A stretch of DNA of 64,000 nt from NCBI GenBank assembly GCA_965227455.1, contig OZ245752.1:620001-684000 (forward strand), given 5' to 3'. The translations under genes and the position numbers were made by a program. Positions 17,043 through 26,257 of this stretch are shown here, one piece after another. The DNA is from JABDIP01 sp965227455 (GTDB lineage Bacteria > Pseudomonadota > Alphaproteobacteria > DSM-16000 > Inquilinaceae). Within the stretch, counting starts at the first letter, position 1; the number at the start of each line of letters is the position of its first letter. The notes beneath the pieces are model-generated. The model was not told the DNA's origin and did not search any database. It saw only the letters and a list, made by a program, of their open reading frames with translations.

Positions 17043-19268
17043 ATGCGAAACTCTCTACGGTCACTCCGCTACCGCATCGTCGTTTCGATCGTCGTGATCG
17101 AAGTCGTCATGTTGTCGATCCTGGTCTGGGCGAACACAGCCGGCGTGCGACAGACCCATGCCGACAGGCTGGCGCAATCGGCGGATCTGATACTCGATCA
17201 ATTCACCGCGACGGTCGGTCGGTTTCTGGTCGAGGCCGACTACGCCTCCTTGGAGGAGTACGCGATGTCGGTGCTGAATCACGGGGAATTGGAGTACATC
17301 ACGATCACCGACATCCGGGACCATGACGTCCTCGCCATCGGAAACCTGCCGGCCGCGCGCCAGTTCGACGAGTCGCCGACGGACTCCTCCGACGGCATCT
17401 ACGACGTCACCGCTCCGATCCTATTCGCCCAGGCCGGACGCGGTCGTGTGGATATGGGATTCTCTCTCGATGTCATGCAACGCACCATTCAGGACGCACT
17501 GCGCCGAGGCGCATCGATCGCAGCGGTGGAAGTCTCTCTGAGCATCCTGGCGGCGCTGGCGATCGGATATGGGCTGACAAAGAACCTCGCGATCCTGTCG
17601 CGGGCGGTCGAGCGGTTCAGGCGCGGCAAGCGCAACGTGTCCGCCCCGGTGCGCGGTCACGACGAGGTCGCCGAGCTCGCGGCGACCTTCAACGCCATGG
17701 TCAAGGATCGCGAGCAAGCGGAGGCCGCCATCCGATTGAACGAGGAACGGCTCCGGCAGGCGACGGAACTCGCGCGATTGGGGTACTGGATCTGGGACGC
17801 GGCAAGCGACCAGTGCATCTTCTGTTCGAAGGAATACGCCGAGGCCCTTGGCATGGCCGAGGCCGAAGCGCCGACGCAGGTCTGCGGTGCGCGTGAACAT
17901 CTAAGGGTGGTGCATCCCGACGATCGTCCGGGCGTCGATCGGGTGTTCACCGCGTTGAAGTCCGGCGAAGGCTTCAGGCTGGAATACCGCGTGATGTCGG
18001 CTGAGGGAGACACGCGCTGGATTGAGGAGACCGCCAAGCCGGTCTTCGACGAGAGCGGATCGATCGCGCAGGCCTTCGGCGCGGCCCAGGACATCACTGA
18101 AATCAAGCATGCCGAAGAGCAGCTGCGTCAGGCGCAGAAGATGGAGATCGTCGGCCAGCTGACCGGCGGCGTGGCCCATGACTTCAACAATTTGCTGGCC
18201 ATTTCGATGGGCAACCTGGAGCTGCTTCGCGAGGAGGTCGCATCGCAGCCCGATGCCAAGGAATTCGCCGATGTCGCGCTCGGCGCCCTGGACCGCGGCC
18301 GCGACTTGACCCACCGGCTGCTGGCCTTCTCCAGACGGCAGCCACTGCTGCCGGAAGCCGTCGACCCGAACGAGCTCGTCTGCGGCATGGTGGAGCTGCT
18401 GAGGCGGACGCTGGGTGAGACGATCGAGATCGAAACCATCCTGGCGGAGGATGTCAACCCGGCCATGGTCGACAGAAGCCAACTCGAAACGGCCTTGCTC
18501 AACCTGGCGGTCAATGCGCGCGACGCGATGCCGAAAGGAGGCCGGTTGACGCTGGAGACCGACCGCTGGGCACCTCAGGGCACGGACTTGTCGGTCATGG
18601 GCGACGGCGAATGTACGATGATCGCGGTTCACGATACGGGCACCGGGATGACGCCGGACGTCATCAGCCGCGTCTTTGACCCGTTCTTCACGACCAAGGA
18701 AGTCGGCAAGGGCAGCGGCCTCGGACTGAGCATGGTCTACGGTTTCGTCAAGCAGTCGGCCGGCGACGTGAAGATCGAAAGCAGCCCTGGCGTCGGTACG
18801 ACAGTGCGGCTGTTGCTGCCGAAGGCCGATTGGAAGGCGCGCGAGGCCGACCCGAAACCGGCCGTCGCACCGGCGCATCGCGGCGAAGGCGAACGCATCT
18901 TGGTGGTCGAGGACGATCCCGACCTTCGGAGTCTTGCTGTCTCCATCCTCAAGGACCAGGGCTATGCCGTGAGCGCCGCCGGCGACGGCACGTCGGCATT
19001 GCGGCTGCTGAAAAGCGACAACCCGTTCGACCTGTTGTTTGCCGACCTTGTGCTGCCCGGCGGAATCAGCGGCGCACACCTGGCGTCGAAATCGCGAGAC
19101 CTCTGTCCGACCATGGGGGTCCTCTACATGACCGGCTACACGGAGAATCTGGCCGTCCTCGGCAATCAATCGAACATTCTTTTGAAGCCGTTCAAGAAAG
19201 CCGCACTGGCCAAGGCAGTGCGAGAGGCACTCGATCGCCGCAAGGCGACGGTAGGGCCTGTCGGCTGA
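17043..19268 (+). CDS. Hybrid sensor histidine kinase
   Basis: 741 residues. TM1 about residues 11-30. A periplasmic sensor region follows, then TM2 about 157-178 and HAMP about 178-230 (AVERFRRG, ELAATFNAM). A PAS domain with PAC (WIEETAKPVF, AQDITEIKHAEEQ) occupies about 240-360. The phospho-acceptor is His379 in VAHDFNNLL, then HATPase_c (NLAVNARDAMPKGG, DTGTGM, GKGSGLGLSMVYG). The C-terminal receiver has Asp668 in DLLFADLVLPGG. HisKA of the HDFNN type with an attached receiver is common in alphaproteobacteria. It is probably cotranscribed with the PhnD-like protein, which may present a ligand to the periplasmic domain. No separate response regulator is adjacent. Confidence 0.93.
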   Translation: MRNSLRSLRYRIVVSIVVIEVVMLSILVWANTAGVRQTHADRLAQSADLILDQFTATVGRFLVEADYASLEEYAMSVLNHGELEYITITDIRDHDVLAIGNLPAARQFDESPTDSSDGIYDVTAPILFAQAGRGRVDMGFSLDVMQRTIQDALRRGASIAAVEVSLSILAALAIGYGLTKNLAILSRAVERFRRGKRNVSAPVRGHDEVAELAATFNAMVKDREQAEAAIRLNEERLRQATELARLGYWIWDAASDQCIFCSKEYAEALGMAEAEAPTQVCGAREHLRVVHPDDRPGVDRVFTALKSGEGFRLEYRVMSAEGDTRWIEETAKPVFDESGSIAQAFGAAQDITEIKHAEEQLRQAQKMEIVGQLTGGVAHDFNNLLAISMGNLELLREEVASQPDAKEFADVALGALDRGRDLTHRLLAFSRRQPLLPEAVDPNELVCGMVELLRRTLGETIEIETILAEDVNPAMVDRSQLETALLNLAVNARDAMPKGGRLTLETDRWAPQGTDLSVMGDGECTMIAVHDTGTGMTPDVISRVFDPFFTTKEVGKGSGLGLSMVYGFVKQSAGDVKIESSPGVGTTVRLLLPKADWKAREADPKPAVAPAHRGEGERILVVEDDPDLRSLAVSILKDQGYAVSAAGDGTSALRLLKSDNPFDLLFADLVLPGGISGAHLASKSRDLCPTMGVLYMTGYTENLAVLGNQSNILLKPFKKAALAKAVREALDRRKATVGPVG

Positions 19269-19395
19269 CCGACGATGCCGACATGAGCGCCGCATCGCCG
19301 AGGATAAGACGACCCGCAAGCGGGCCCTTGCCGTTCTGCGCGATTCCTACCGGTCCATGCCTGGGCGGAGCGGCTGAGCGCTAAACGCGCCGGTG

Positions 19396-20106
19396 TCAGG
19401 CCTCTTCGTAGCTGTCGTGATAGCGGATCCACGCCATGGGCCAGGGTAGCTCGGCCTCGTCCCGACCCTTGGGGACAAGGTCGATGTAGTTGTAGGCGCC
19501 GATTAGCAGGTCGAGGCCGCGGGCGTAGGACGAGTAGGTGTGGAAGACTGCGCCGGTTTCGTCCTTGGCGAAGACGCTGATCCCCGGCGCCTCGTCGGCC
19601 GGGAAGCCGGTCGGGCCGTAATTGTAATAGACCTCGCCGCCGTCCAGCTCTGCCTGCGTAAACGACACATGGTAGTCGCGGTTGAAGTCGGTGCCCTCCG
19701 ACGAGACCCAGCGGAACGTCCAGCCCATACGCTTGGCAAAGGCCGTCAGGCGGTCGACTGGCGCCCGGGAGACGGCGGTGAAGGCGATGTCGCGCGCCTT
19801 CAGATGCGTTTCGGTGCCGTTGAAGCTGTCGGAGATGTAGGAGCAGCTCTTGCACGGCTCCTCCCAGTCGGGACCGAACATGAAGTGATAAATGATCAGC
19901 TGGCTGCAGGGACCGAACAGCGCCGAGAGGCTGACCGGCCCGTCGGTGTCGTGGAAGACATAATCCTTCTCCACGCGGACCCATGGCATTGCCCGGCGTT
20001 CGGCGCTCAGCCTGTCGCGCAGGCGGGTGAATTCCTTCTCCTTCGCCAGCAGCGCCTTGCGCGCGGCCAGCCATTCCTGTGGCGAGACGACTTTGTGGTC
20101 TTGCAT
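19396..20106 (-). CDS. DUF899 family thioredoxin-like protein
   Basis: 236 residues. Matches DUF899 throughout: VSPQEWLAARKALLAKEKEF, RLRDRLSAERRAMPWV, YHFMFGPDWEEPCKSCS, RDIAFTAVSRAP, and the late IDLVPKGRDE. The CKSC motif in a thioredoxin-like fold suggests a dithiol-disulfide oxidoreductase, though activity is not well established for the family. AGGAGGG lies upstream of the ATG at 20106. It is a single gene, convergent with the kinase gene. Confidence 0.92.
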   Translation of the reverse strand: MQDHKVVSPQEWLAARKALLAKEKEFTRLRDRLSAERRAMPWVRVEKDYVFHDTDGPVSLSALFGPCSQLIIYHFMFGPDWEEPCKSCSYISDSFNGTETHLKARDIAFTAVSRAPVDRLTAFAKRMGWTFRWVSSEGTDFNRDYHVSFTQAELDGGEVYYNYGPTGFPADEAPGISVFAKDETGAVFHTYSSYARGLDLLIGAYNYIDLVPKGRDEAELPWPMAWIRYHDSYEEA

Positions 20107-20245
20107 GGTGGGTGCCCTCCTAGGGTTGGGCGGACGGGCGCGCCGGCATGGCGCTCAGATGTCCCCTGATCCCTAGACGATCGGCGGAAGGCAGTTCCGA
20201 CATCTCATGCCGGTCGATGGGCCAACTCCTGCTGCCGAGCCGCGG

Positions 20246-21250
20246 TCAGGCGTCCATCAGCTTCGCCGCTTCGATCGCGGCGTAGGTCAGCACGCCATTG
20301 CAGCCGGCGCGCTTAAAGGCCATCAGGCTCTCCAGGATGGCCCGGTCATTGTCCAACCAGCCATTGGCGGCGGCGGCCTTCAGCATCGCGTACTCGCCGC
20401 TGACATGATAGGCGAAGGTCGGGACCGCGAAGGTCTCCTTCACCCGGCGCACGATGTCGAGATAGGGCATGCCGGGCTTGACCATCACCATGTCGGCGCC
20501 TTCCTCAAGGTCCAGCGCCACCTCGCGCAGCGCCTCGTCGCTGTTGGCCGGATCCATCTGATAGGTCTTCTTGTCGCCCTGCAGCGCCGTCGCCGATCCC
20601 ACCGCCTCGCGGAACGGCCCGTAGAAGCAGGAGGCGTATTTCGCCGCGTAGGACATGATCCGCACGTCGCTCATGCCGGCGGAATCCAGGGCTTCCCGGA
20701 CCGCGCCGATGCGTCCGTCCATCATGTCCGACGGCGCCACGATGTCGGCGCCGGCCTCGGCCAGGGTCAGCGCCTGCATGACCAGCATCTTGACGCTCTC
20801 ATCGTTGAGGATGCGGCCTTCATGCAGGATGCCGTCATGGCCGTGGGTGGTGTAGGGGTCCAGCGCCACATCGGCGATCACCCCCACATCCGGCTCCGCC
20901 GACTTGATCGCGGCGATCGCCCGGCACATCAGATTGTCGCGGTTGAAGGCCTCCTCGCCATTCTCCGACTTCAGGTCCTCGGGCACGTTCGGGAATAGGG
21001 CCACTGCCGGAATGCCCAGCCCCTTGGCCTCGGTCACCGCCTTGCCCAACAGGTCGACGGTCAGTCGGTCAACGCCAGGCAGCGAGGCGACCGCCTCCCG
21101 CGAGCTCTTGCCCTCGGTCAGGAAGATCGGCCAGATCAGATCGTCCGGGCTCAGCCGGTTCTCCGCCACCATCCGGCGGGTCCACCCATCCGCCCGATTG
21201 CGGCGCAGGCGGGTGCGGGGGTAGCGGCCGGGATGGGTAAAGCGTGGCAT
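20246..21250 (-). CDS. hemB: Delta-aminolevulinic acid dehydratase (porphobilinogen synthase)
   Basis: 334 residues from MPRFTHPGRYP. It joins two 5-aminolevulinate molecules into porphobilinogen in heme synthesis. The two active lysines are in SYAAKYAS and MVMVKPGMPY (Schiff base). The metal loop reads DVALDPYTTHGHDGIL, with Asp instead of the zinc cysteines, the Mg2+-type enzyme usual in alphaproteobacteria. A longer reading from 21289 exists, but the ATG at 21250 begins at the usual family N-terminus. Single gene. Confidence 0.96.
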   Translation of the reverse strand: MPRFTHPGRYPRTRLRRNRADGWTRRMVAENRLSPDDLIWPIFLTEGKSSREAVASLPGVDRLTVDLLGKAVTEAKGLGIPAVALFPNVPEDLKSENGEEAFNRDNLMCRAIAAIKSAEPDVGVIADVALDPYTTHGHDGILHEGRILNDESVKMLVMQALTLAEAGADIVAPSDMMDGRIGAVREALDSAGMSDVRIMSYAAKYASCFYGPFREAVGSATALQGDKKTYQMDPANSDEALREVALDLEEGADMVMVKPGMPYLDIVRRVKETFAVPTFAYHVSGEYAMLKAAAANGWLDNDRAILESLMAFKRAGCNGVLTYAAIEAAKLMDA

Positions 21251-21351
21251 TGTTAAACGTCCGGATAGGGCGGCCGACGCCGCCGGCACTGCGATCCGCG
21301 ATACCTAGCACAGACGCGCCGGGGCCGCATCCCAGGCGCCGGTTCGACGCC

Positions 21352-22173
21352 CTACTCGGAGACCGGTGCCCCGATCCGGTAGCTGCGCAGATGGGCCCGG
21401 ACCAGCATGGCGATGCACAGCGCCACCGCGGCGGCCCGGACCACCAGGGCGAACAGGCTGACGCCGCGCCCGTCGAGCCAGTCGCAGGCCCACCAGATGG
21501 CGGCCGCACTCGGCGCGGCAAGGGCAGCCAACAGCAGCCCGTTGGAGAGAAAGGCAATGCGATGGCCGATGCGGGTTGCAAGCCCACCGGATTGCGGGTC
21601 GAAGAGGTGCCGAAGCCAGCGGTCGACAGCGCCGGGGATGTTCAGGAGCCAGGCGAGCGCCGCCTGCGGCCGCCGCGTGAAGACCGCAAGGGCGCCGGCG
21701 ATCAGGACCGGGATGGCCAACAGAGCGCCGAAAACCGACGCGTAGATCGTCAGGGAGGAGAGCGGATCGTTCGGGCCAAACCCCGGAATATCCTGCGCCA
21801 GCTGCCCGCCGATACCGGCGCTGATGAGTGCGAGCGCAAACAGTCCGATCAGGATCGTCGCCGGGGAGATCCGGCGATAGGCGCCGAAGCCGCAGATCCA
21901 GCGGACCAGGAAGATCGGGATCAGATAGACCGATACCAGGAAGTTATCGAACCGGACGGGCTGGCCGGCCTCCGATCGGGTCTCCGGTTCGGTGTCCGAG
22001 ACGCTGACCCGCGTCTCCAGGCGCTGGCGTAGCTCGGAGAATTCCGAAGGACCCGGCGCCTCGCGCAGGCCGGTCATGCCCAGCAGCAGTGCAAAGCTCA
22101 GCAGGCCGACCCACACCAATACCAGGGTCCGCAGCCCCTTCAGGAGCCACAGTACGATTCGATCAAGCGGCAT
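21352..22173 (-). CDS. Multi-pass membrane protein of unknown function
   Basis: 273 residues from the ATG at 22173, which has GGTGGGGAC upstream. Hydrophobic segments near residues 8-30, 75-95, 108-128, 145-165 and two near 210-250 suggest five or six transmembrane helices. Between the first two lies a soluble acidic stretch (LETRVSVSDTEPETRS). A tryptophan/arginine region (FLVRWICGFGAYRRI) resembles RDD-type membrane proteins, but I cannot assign it with confidence. It lies downstream of nothing obvious and divergent from the acyl-CoA dehydrogenase gene. Confidence 0.7.
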   Translation of the reverse strand: MPLDRIVLWLLKGLRTLVLVWVGLLSFALLLGMTGLREAPGPSEFSELRQRLETRVSVSDTEPETRSEAGQPVRFDNFLVSVYLIPIFLVRWICGFGAYRRISPATILIGLFALALISAGIGGQLAQDIPGFGPNDPLSSLTIYASVFGALLAIPVLIAGALAVFTRRPQAALAWLLNIPGAVDRWLRHLFDPQSGGLATRIGHRIAFLSNGLLLAALAAPSAAAIWWACDWLDGRGVSLFALVVRAAAVALCIAMLVRAHLRSYRIGAPVSE

Positions 22174-22329
22174 TTTGTCCCCACCGAGACCGGTCAAACG
22201 ACGATCAAGGGCGATCAGGGCGTTCTACCCTTCAGTGCTTAAGGATTCGTGCAGGTCCCGGCAGCGGGCGCGGTTTCCGCCATCCGGTGTCTTTTGACGC
22301 CCGGCCGAGCCGGACTATGATCCCCGCCC

Positions 22330-23475
22330 ATGGATTTCACGCTTTCCGAAGACCAGCGGGCCTTCCAGGACACCGCCAGGGATTTCGCCGCCGAGCAGAT
22401 GGCGCCGCATGCGGCGGAGTGGGACGAGACCTGCACCTTCCCGGTCGACGCCCTCAGGGCCGCGGCCGCGCTTGGCTTTGCCGGCATCTATTGCGGCGAG
22501 GCCCATGGCGGGTCCGGCCTGAGCCGGCTCGACGCGGCGGTGATCTTCGAGGAGCTGGCGGCCGGCTGCGTCTCCACGGCGGCCTACATCTCGATCCACA
22601 ACATGGCGTCCTGGATGATCGACCGCTTCGGCGACGACGACCAGCGGGCCCGGTTCCTGCCCCGGCTGATGACCATGGAGCATTTCGCCAGCTATTGCCT
22701 GACCGAGCCGGGGGCGGGATCGGACGCCGCATCCCTGGCCACGCGGGCGGTGCGGGACGGCGACGACTATGTGCTGGACGGCTCCAAGGCCTTCATTTCC
22801 GGCGGCTCAACCTCGGATGTCTACGTGGTCATGGCCCGCACCGGCGGGGCCGGGCCGAAGGGCATTTCGACCTTCGTGGTGGAGGCCGGCACGTCGGGCC
22901 TCGACTTCGGCAAGAAGGAGAAGAAGCTCGGCTGGAACAGCCAGCCGACCGCCGCCGTCCTGTTCGACGGCTGCCGGGTGCCGGCGGCGAATCGGCTGGG
23001 CGAGGAGGGGGACGGCTTCAAGATCGCCATGCAGGGGCTCGATGGCGGCCGGCTGAACGTGTCGGCCTGTTCGATCGGCGGTGCCAGGGCCTGCCTGGAG
23101 GCGGCCGGGGAGCATCTACGCACCCGCAAGCAGTTCGGCCGCGCCCTGGCGGAGTTCCAGGCGCTGCAGTTCCGCTTTGCCGACATGGCCACCAATCTGG
23201 AGGCGGCGCGGCTGATGGTGCATCGCGGCGCGGCGTCGCTGGATGACGGCGACCCCCGCGCGACCATGCTCTGCGCCATGGCCAAGCGCTTCGCCACGGA
23301 TGCCGCGTTCGACATTTGCAACGATGCTTTGCAACTCCACGGCGGCTACGGCTATATCAGGGAATACCCGGTCGAGCGCTTCCTGCGCGATGTCCGCGTT
23401 CATCAGATTCTGGAAGGGACCAACGAGATCATGCGGCTGATCGTCGCCCGGCGCCTGCTGTCGGATCAGGCCTGA
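22330..23475 (+). CDS. Acyl-CoA dehydrogenase (probable isobutyryl-CoA dehydrogenase)
   Basis: 381 residues, full length. FAD enzyme with CLTEPGAGSD, the CoA/FAD-contact helix region RKQFGRALAEFQALQF, and the catalytic Glu in HQILEGTNEIMRLI. The next two genes encode 3-hydroxyisobutyryl-CoA hydrolase and 3-hydroxyisobutyrate dehydrogenase, so the substrate is most likely isobutyryl-CoA from valine. This specificity rests on context. Confidence 0.9.
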   Translation: MDFTLSEDQRAFQDTARDFAAEQMAPHAAEWDETCTFPVDALRAAAALGFAGIYCGEAHGGSGLSRLDAAVIFEELAAGCVSTAAYISIHNMASWMIDRFGDDDQRARFLPRLMTMEHFASYCLTEPGAGSDAASLATRAVRDGDDYVLDGSKAFISGGSTSDVYVVMARTGGAGPKGISTFVVEAGTSGLDFGKKEKKLGWNSQPTAAVLFDGCRVPAANRLGEEGDGFKIAMQGLDGGRLNVSACSIGGARACLEAAGEHLRTRKQFGRALAEFQALQFRFADMATNLEAARLMVHRGAASLDDGDPRATMLCAMAKRFATDAAFDICNDALQLHGGYGYIREYPVERFLRDVRVHQILEGTNEIMRLIVARRLLSDQA

Positions 23476-23512
23476 CACAACCCCGGACACAACTTTGGAT
23501 ACCTCCCTCTCG

Positions 23513-24583
23513 ATGACTGACCAGGTCCTGTTCGAATCGGCCGGGCCGATCGGCCTCATTACGCTCAACCGGCCGCGGGCGCTGAACGCGCTGACCCTGG
23601 AGATGATCCAGGCCATGGAGCCCCGGCTTGTCGCCTGGGCCGACGATCCGTCGATCCATGCGGTGGTGGTGCGGGGCGCCGGCGACCGCGCCTTCTGTGC
23701 CGGCGGCGATCTGCGGGCAATCTACGATGCCGGGCCGGAGCGCGCGCCGCGCATGTCCGAGGATCCCGACACCGACTTCTTCCGCCGCGAATACGTGCTC
23801 AACTGGCGCATCCATCACTATCCCAAGCCCTATGTCGCGCTGATCGACGGCGTCACCATGGGCGGCGGCGTCGGGCTTTCGGTACATGGCTCGCACCGGG
23901 TCGCGACCGAGCGCACCCTGTTCGCCATGCCGGAATGCGGCATCGGCCTGTTTCCGGATGTGGGCGGCAGCTGGTTCCTGCCGCGCTGCCCGGGGGCGCT
24001 CGGCACCTTCCTGGCGCTGACCGGGCACCGGCTGAAGGCGGCCGACGCGATCCATGCCGGCATCGCCACCCATTACCTGCCGTCCGAGGCCATGGACGGG
24101 CTGGTGGAAGCGCTGGTCTCCGCGGAGTGGTCGGGCGCGGCGGCGGATGTGGTGGAGCGGGTCGTCGCTAGCTTCGCCGCCGATCCGGGAGCGGCATCCC
24201 TGGCCGAGGCGGCGGCGGCCATCGATCGTTGCTTTTCCGCGGATTCGGTGGAGGGGATCGCCGAGCGGCTGGCGGGGCAGGAGGGCGAATGGGCGGCCGG
24301 CGCCCGCGACGCCCTGGACCGCAACTCCCCCACGAGCATGAAGGTGACCTTGCAACAGCTTCGGCACGGCGGCAGCATGGACTATGATTCCTGCGTCACC
24401 ATGGAGTATCGGATGGTGCAGCGGTTCATCGCCGGCCACGACCTGTTCGAAGGCATCCGCGCCGTGCTGGTCGACAAGGACCGCAACCCGGCCTGGCGCC
24501 CCGCGGCCCTGGCCGAGATTTCCGATGCGGCGGTGGATCGCTATTTCGAGCCGCTGGGCGATTTGGACCTGACCGTCACGTGA
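23513..24583 (+). CDS. 3-hydroxyisobutyryl-CoA hydrolase
   Basis: 356 residues from the ATG at 23513 (a TTG at 23495 is also open). Crotonase fold: AFCAGGDLRAIYD and DGVTMGGGVGLSVHGSHRVA form the oxyanion hole. FAMPECGIGLFPDVGGSWFL carries the Glu and Asp typical of the hydrolase subgroup. It releases 3-hydroxyisobutyrate from its CoA ester in valine breakdown. It sits 37 bp after the acyl-CoA dehydrogenase gene and before mmsB. Confidence 0.92.
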   Translation: MTDQVLFESAGPIGLITLNRPRALNALTLEMIQAMEPRLVAWADDPSIHAVVVRGAGDRAFCAGGDLRAIYDAGPERAPRMSEDPDTDFFRREYVLNWRIHHYPKPYVALIDGVTMGGGVGLSVHGSHRVATERTLFAMPECGIGLFPDVGGSWFLPRCPGALGTFLALTGHRLKAADAIHAGIATHYLPSEAMDGLVEALVSAEWSGAAADVVERVVASFAADPGAASLAEAAAAIDRCFSADSVEGIAERLAGQEGEWAAGARDALDRNSPTSMKVTLQQLRHGGSMDYDSCVTMEYRMVQRFIAGHDLFEGIRAVLVDKDRNPAWRPAALAEISDAAVDRYFEPLGDLDLTVT

Positions 24584-24706
24584 CCGGAAACCGATTGGTC
24601 ATCTTCACCTGCGATCTTGGCGGGCCGGCCGCCGCATTTCCCGCTGCGCCCCCCGACACGCCCACGGCGCCTTCCATGCGCGCCCACTGAAGTGAGAGGT
24701 TGACCC

Positions 24707-25594
24707 ATGACGGATATCGCGTTCATCGGACTTGGCAATATGGGTCGGCCAATGGCCCGGAACCTGGTCAAGGCTGGCCACAGTGTCAGCGGGTTCGACC
24801 AGTTCGGCGACAGCCTGCAGGCGGCCGCGCGCGACGGCGTCTCGGCCAGCAGCTCGATCGAGGCGACGATCGCCGGGGCGGAAATCGTGATCACCATGCT
24901 GCCCGACGGCCAGCATGTCCGGGATGTCTATCTGGGCGATGGCGGGGTGCTGGGGGCCGCCGCGCCGGGCACCCTGCTGATCGATTCGTCGACCATCGAC
25001 GTGGATACCGCCCGCATGGTGGCGGCGCATGCCGCGGTCTCCGACTTCAAGATGCTCGACGCGCCGGTGTCCGGCGGCGTGGCCGGGGCCGACGCGGCGA
25101 CGCTGACCTTCATGGTCGGCGGCGAGGAAGCCTCGTTCCGCAAGGCCGAACCGCTGCTGGCGGCGATGGGCAAGACCATCGTGCATGCCGGGGATTCCGG
25201 CGCCGGCCAGGCGGCGAAGATCTGCAACAACATGATCCTGGGGATCTCGATGATCGGCGTGTGCGAAGCCTTCGCTCTGGCCGAGAGGCTGGGTCTGGAC
25301 CGGCAGAAGCTGTTCGACATCTCGTCGCAGAGTTCCGGTCAGTGCTGGTCACTGACATCCTACTGCCCGGTACCCGGACCGGTTGCAAATTCTCCTGCGA
25401 ATCGCAATTATGAGCCAGGCTTTTCCGCGGCGATGATGCTCAAGGATCTTCGATTGGCGCAGCAGGCGGCCCATGCCGCGAATGCCGCAACCCCGCTTGG
25501 GGCGGAGGCTGCAGCGCTTTACGCCTTGTTCTGCAACGGTGGTTCGGAGGCCCGGGACTTTTCGGGTATCTTTGAGATGATTACCGGGAAATGA
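24707..25594 (+). CDS. mmsB: 3-hydroxyisobutyrate dehydrogenase
   Basis: 295 residues. Rossmann nucleotide loop FIGLGNMGRPMARNL at the N-terminus, substrate loop LDAPVSGGVAGA, and catalytic Lys in GAGQAAKICNNMIL. It oxidises 3-hydroxyisobutyrate to methylmalonate semialdehyde with NAD. GAGAGG precedes the ATG. It is the third gene of the valine operon. The enoyl-CoA hydratase and methylmalonate semialdehyde dehydrogenase needed to complete the path are not in this window. Confidence 0.94.
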   Translation: MTDIAFIGLGNMGRPMARNLVKAGHSVSGFDQFGDSLQAAARDGVSASSSIEATIAGAEIVITMLPDGQHVRDVYLGDGGVLGAAAPGTLLIDSSTIDVDTARMVAAHAAVSDFKMLDAPVSGGVAGADAATLTFMVGGEEASFRKAEPLLAAMGKTIVHAGDSGAGQAAKICNNMILGISMIGVCEAFALAERLGLDRQKLFDISSQSSGQCWSLTSYCPVPGPVANSPANRNYEPGFSAAMMLKDLRLAQQAAHAANAATPLGAEAAALYALFCNGGSEARDFSGIFEMITGK

Positions 25595-25627
25595 TTAGTT
25601 AAGGTTTCGCTAGCAAAGTTATCCTAA

Positions 25628-25650
25628 CCTTAGTGAATGATTCGCTAAGG
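25628..25650. promoter_or_regulatory. 23-bp palindrome, likely LdtR-type operator
   Basis: CCTTAG at 25628-25633 and CTAAGG at 25645-25650 form the outer arms. GAAT/ATTC at 25635-25638 and 25640-25643 form the inner arms. Only the centre and one symmetric pair mismatch. It ends 21 bp before the SD (AGGAGG) of the MarR-family gene, so autoregulation is likely. A second partial copy (TTTCGCTAG) lies at about 25609-25617. Confidence 0.6.
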
Positions 25651-25682
25651 ATCAGGAAACGCGGTCCCTGTAGGAGGGGTTG

Positions 25683-26156
25683 GTGCAACACCCGTACTAC
25701 CAGAGCATCCTCTTGATCGAGCGGCTGCATCGCCAGTTCCTCGAACTCGTCAAGGCCGAGCTGGAACGGAGAGGTATCCACGACATAAACAATGTGCAGA
25801 GCTTGATTCTGTACAACATCAGCAATGACGACCTGACCGTCGGCGAGCTGACGGCACGCGGGTACTATTTGGGCTCCAACGTGTCGTACAACGTCAAGAA
25901 GATGGTCGAGAACGGCTATCTGGTTCAGGAGCGCTCCTTGCACGATCGCCGATCCGTTCGCGTCCGGCTGTCGGAAAAGGGCCTGGCATTGCGTGACAAG
26001 CTGCGCGAGATGTTCGAGCGGCAAGTGGATGGCCTGCAATCCGCCAGCATCAACGAGGCTTCCATCAATGAGCTCAACCGCTCACTGATCGAGATGGAAC
26101 GCTATCTTGTCGGACGCCTCGGCTATGCCATTGGCGGGTCGCCGACGGCGGCCTGA
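25683..26156 (+). CDS. MarR-family winged-helix regulator, LdtR-like
   Basis: 157 residues from the GTG at 25683, with AGGAGGGG 6 nt upstream. It closely follows the alphaproteobacterial LdtR pattern: QSILLIERLHRQFLELVK, DINNVQSLILYNI, LTARGYYLGSNVSYNVKKM, LHDRRSVRVRLSEKG. LdtR controls L,D-transpeptidase and stress genes in Rhizobiales. A 23-bp palindrome just upstream is a likely binding site. Function by family; targets here are unknown. Confidence 0.88.
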   Translation: MQHPYYQSILLIERLHRQFLELVKAELERRGIHDINNVQSLILYNISNDDLTVGELTARGYYLGSNVSYNVKKMVENGYLVQERSLHDRRSVRVRLSEKGLALRDKLREMFERQVDGLQSASINEASINELNRSLIEMERYLVGRLGYAIGGSPTAA

Positions 26157-26257
26157 GCGGTCTTCCGGCCGGCACGTGTCCCGGTCCGGCCAAGCTCCTT
26201 TCAAGTGCACAACGCGGCCCGGTCGCCCGGAGGGGCGGCTTGGATGGGCCCTTTGCC

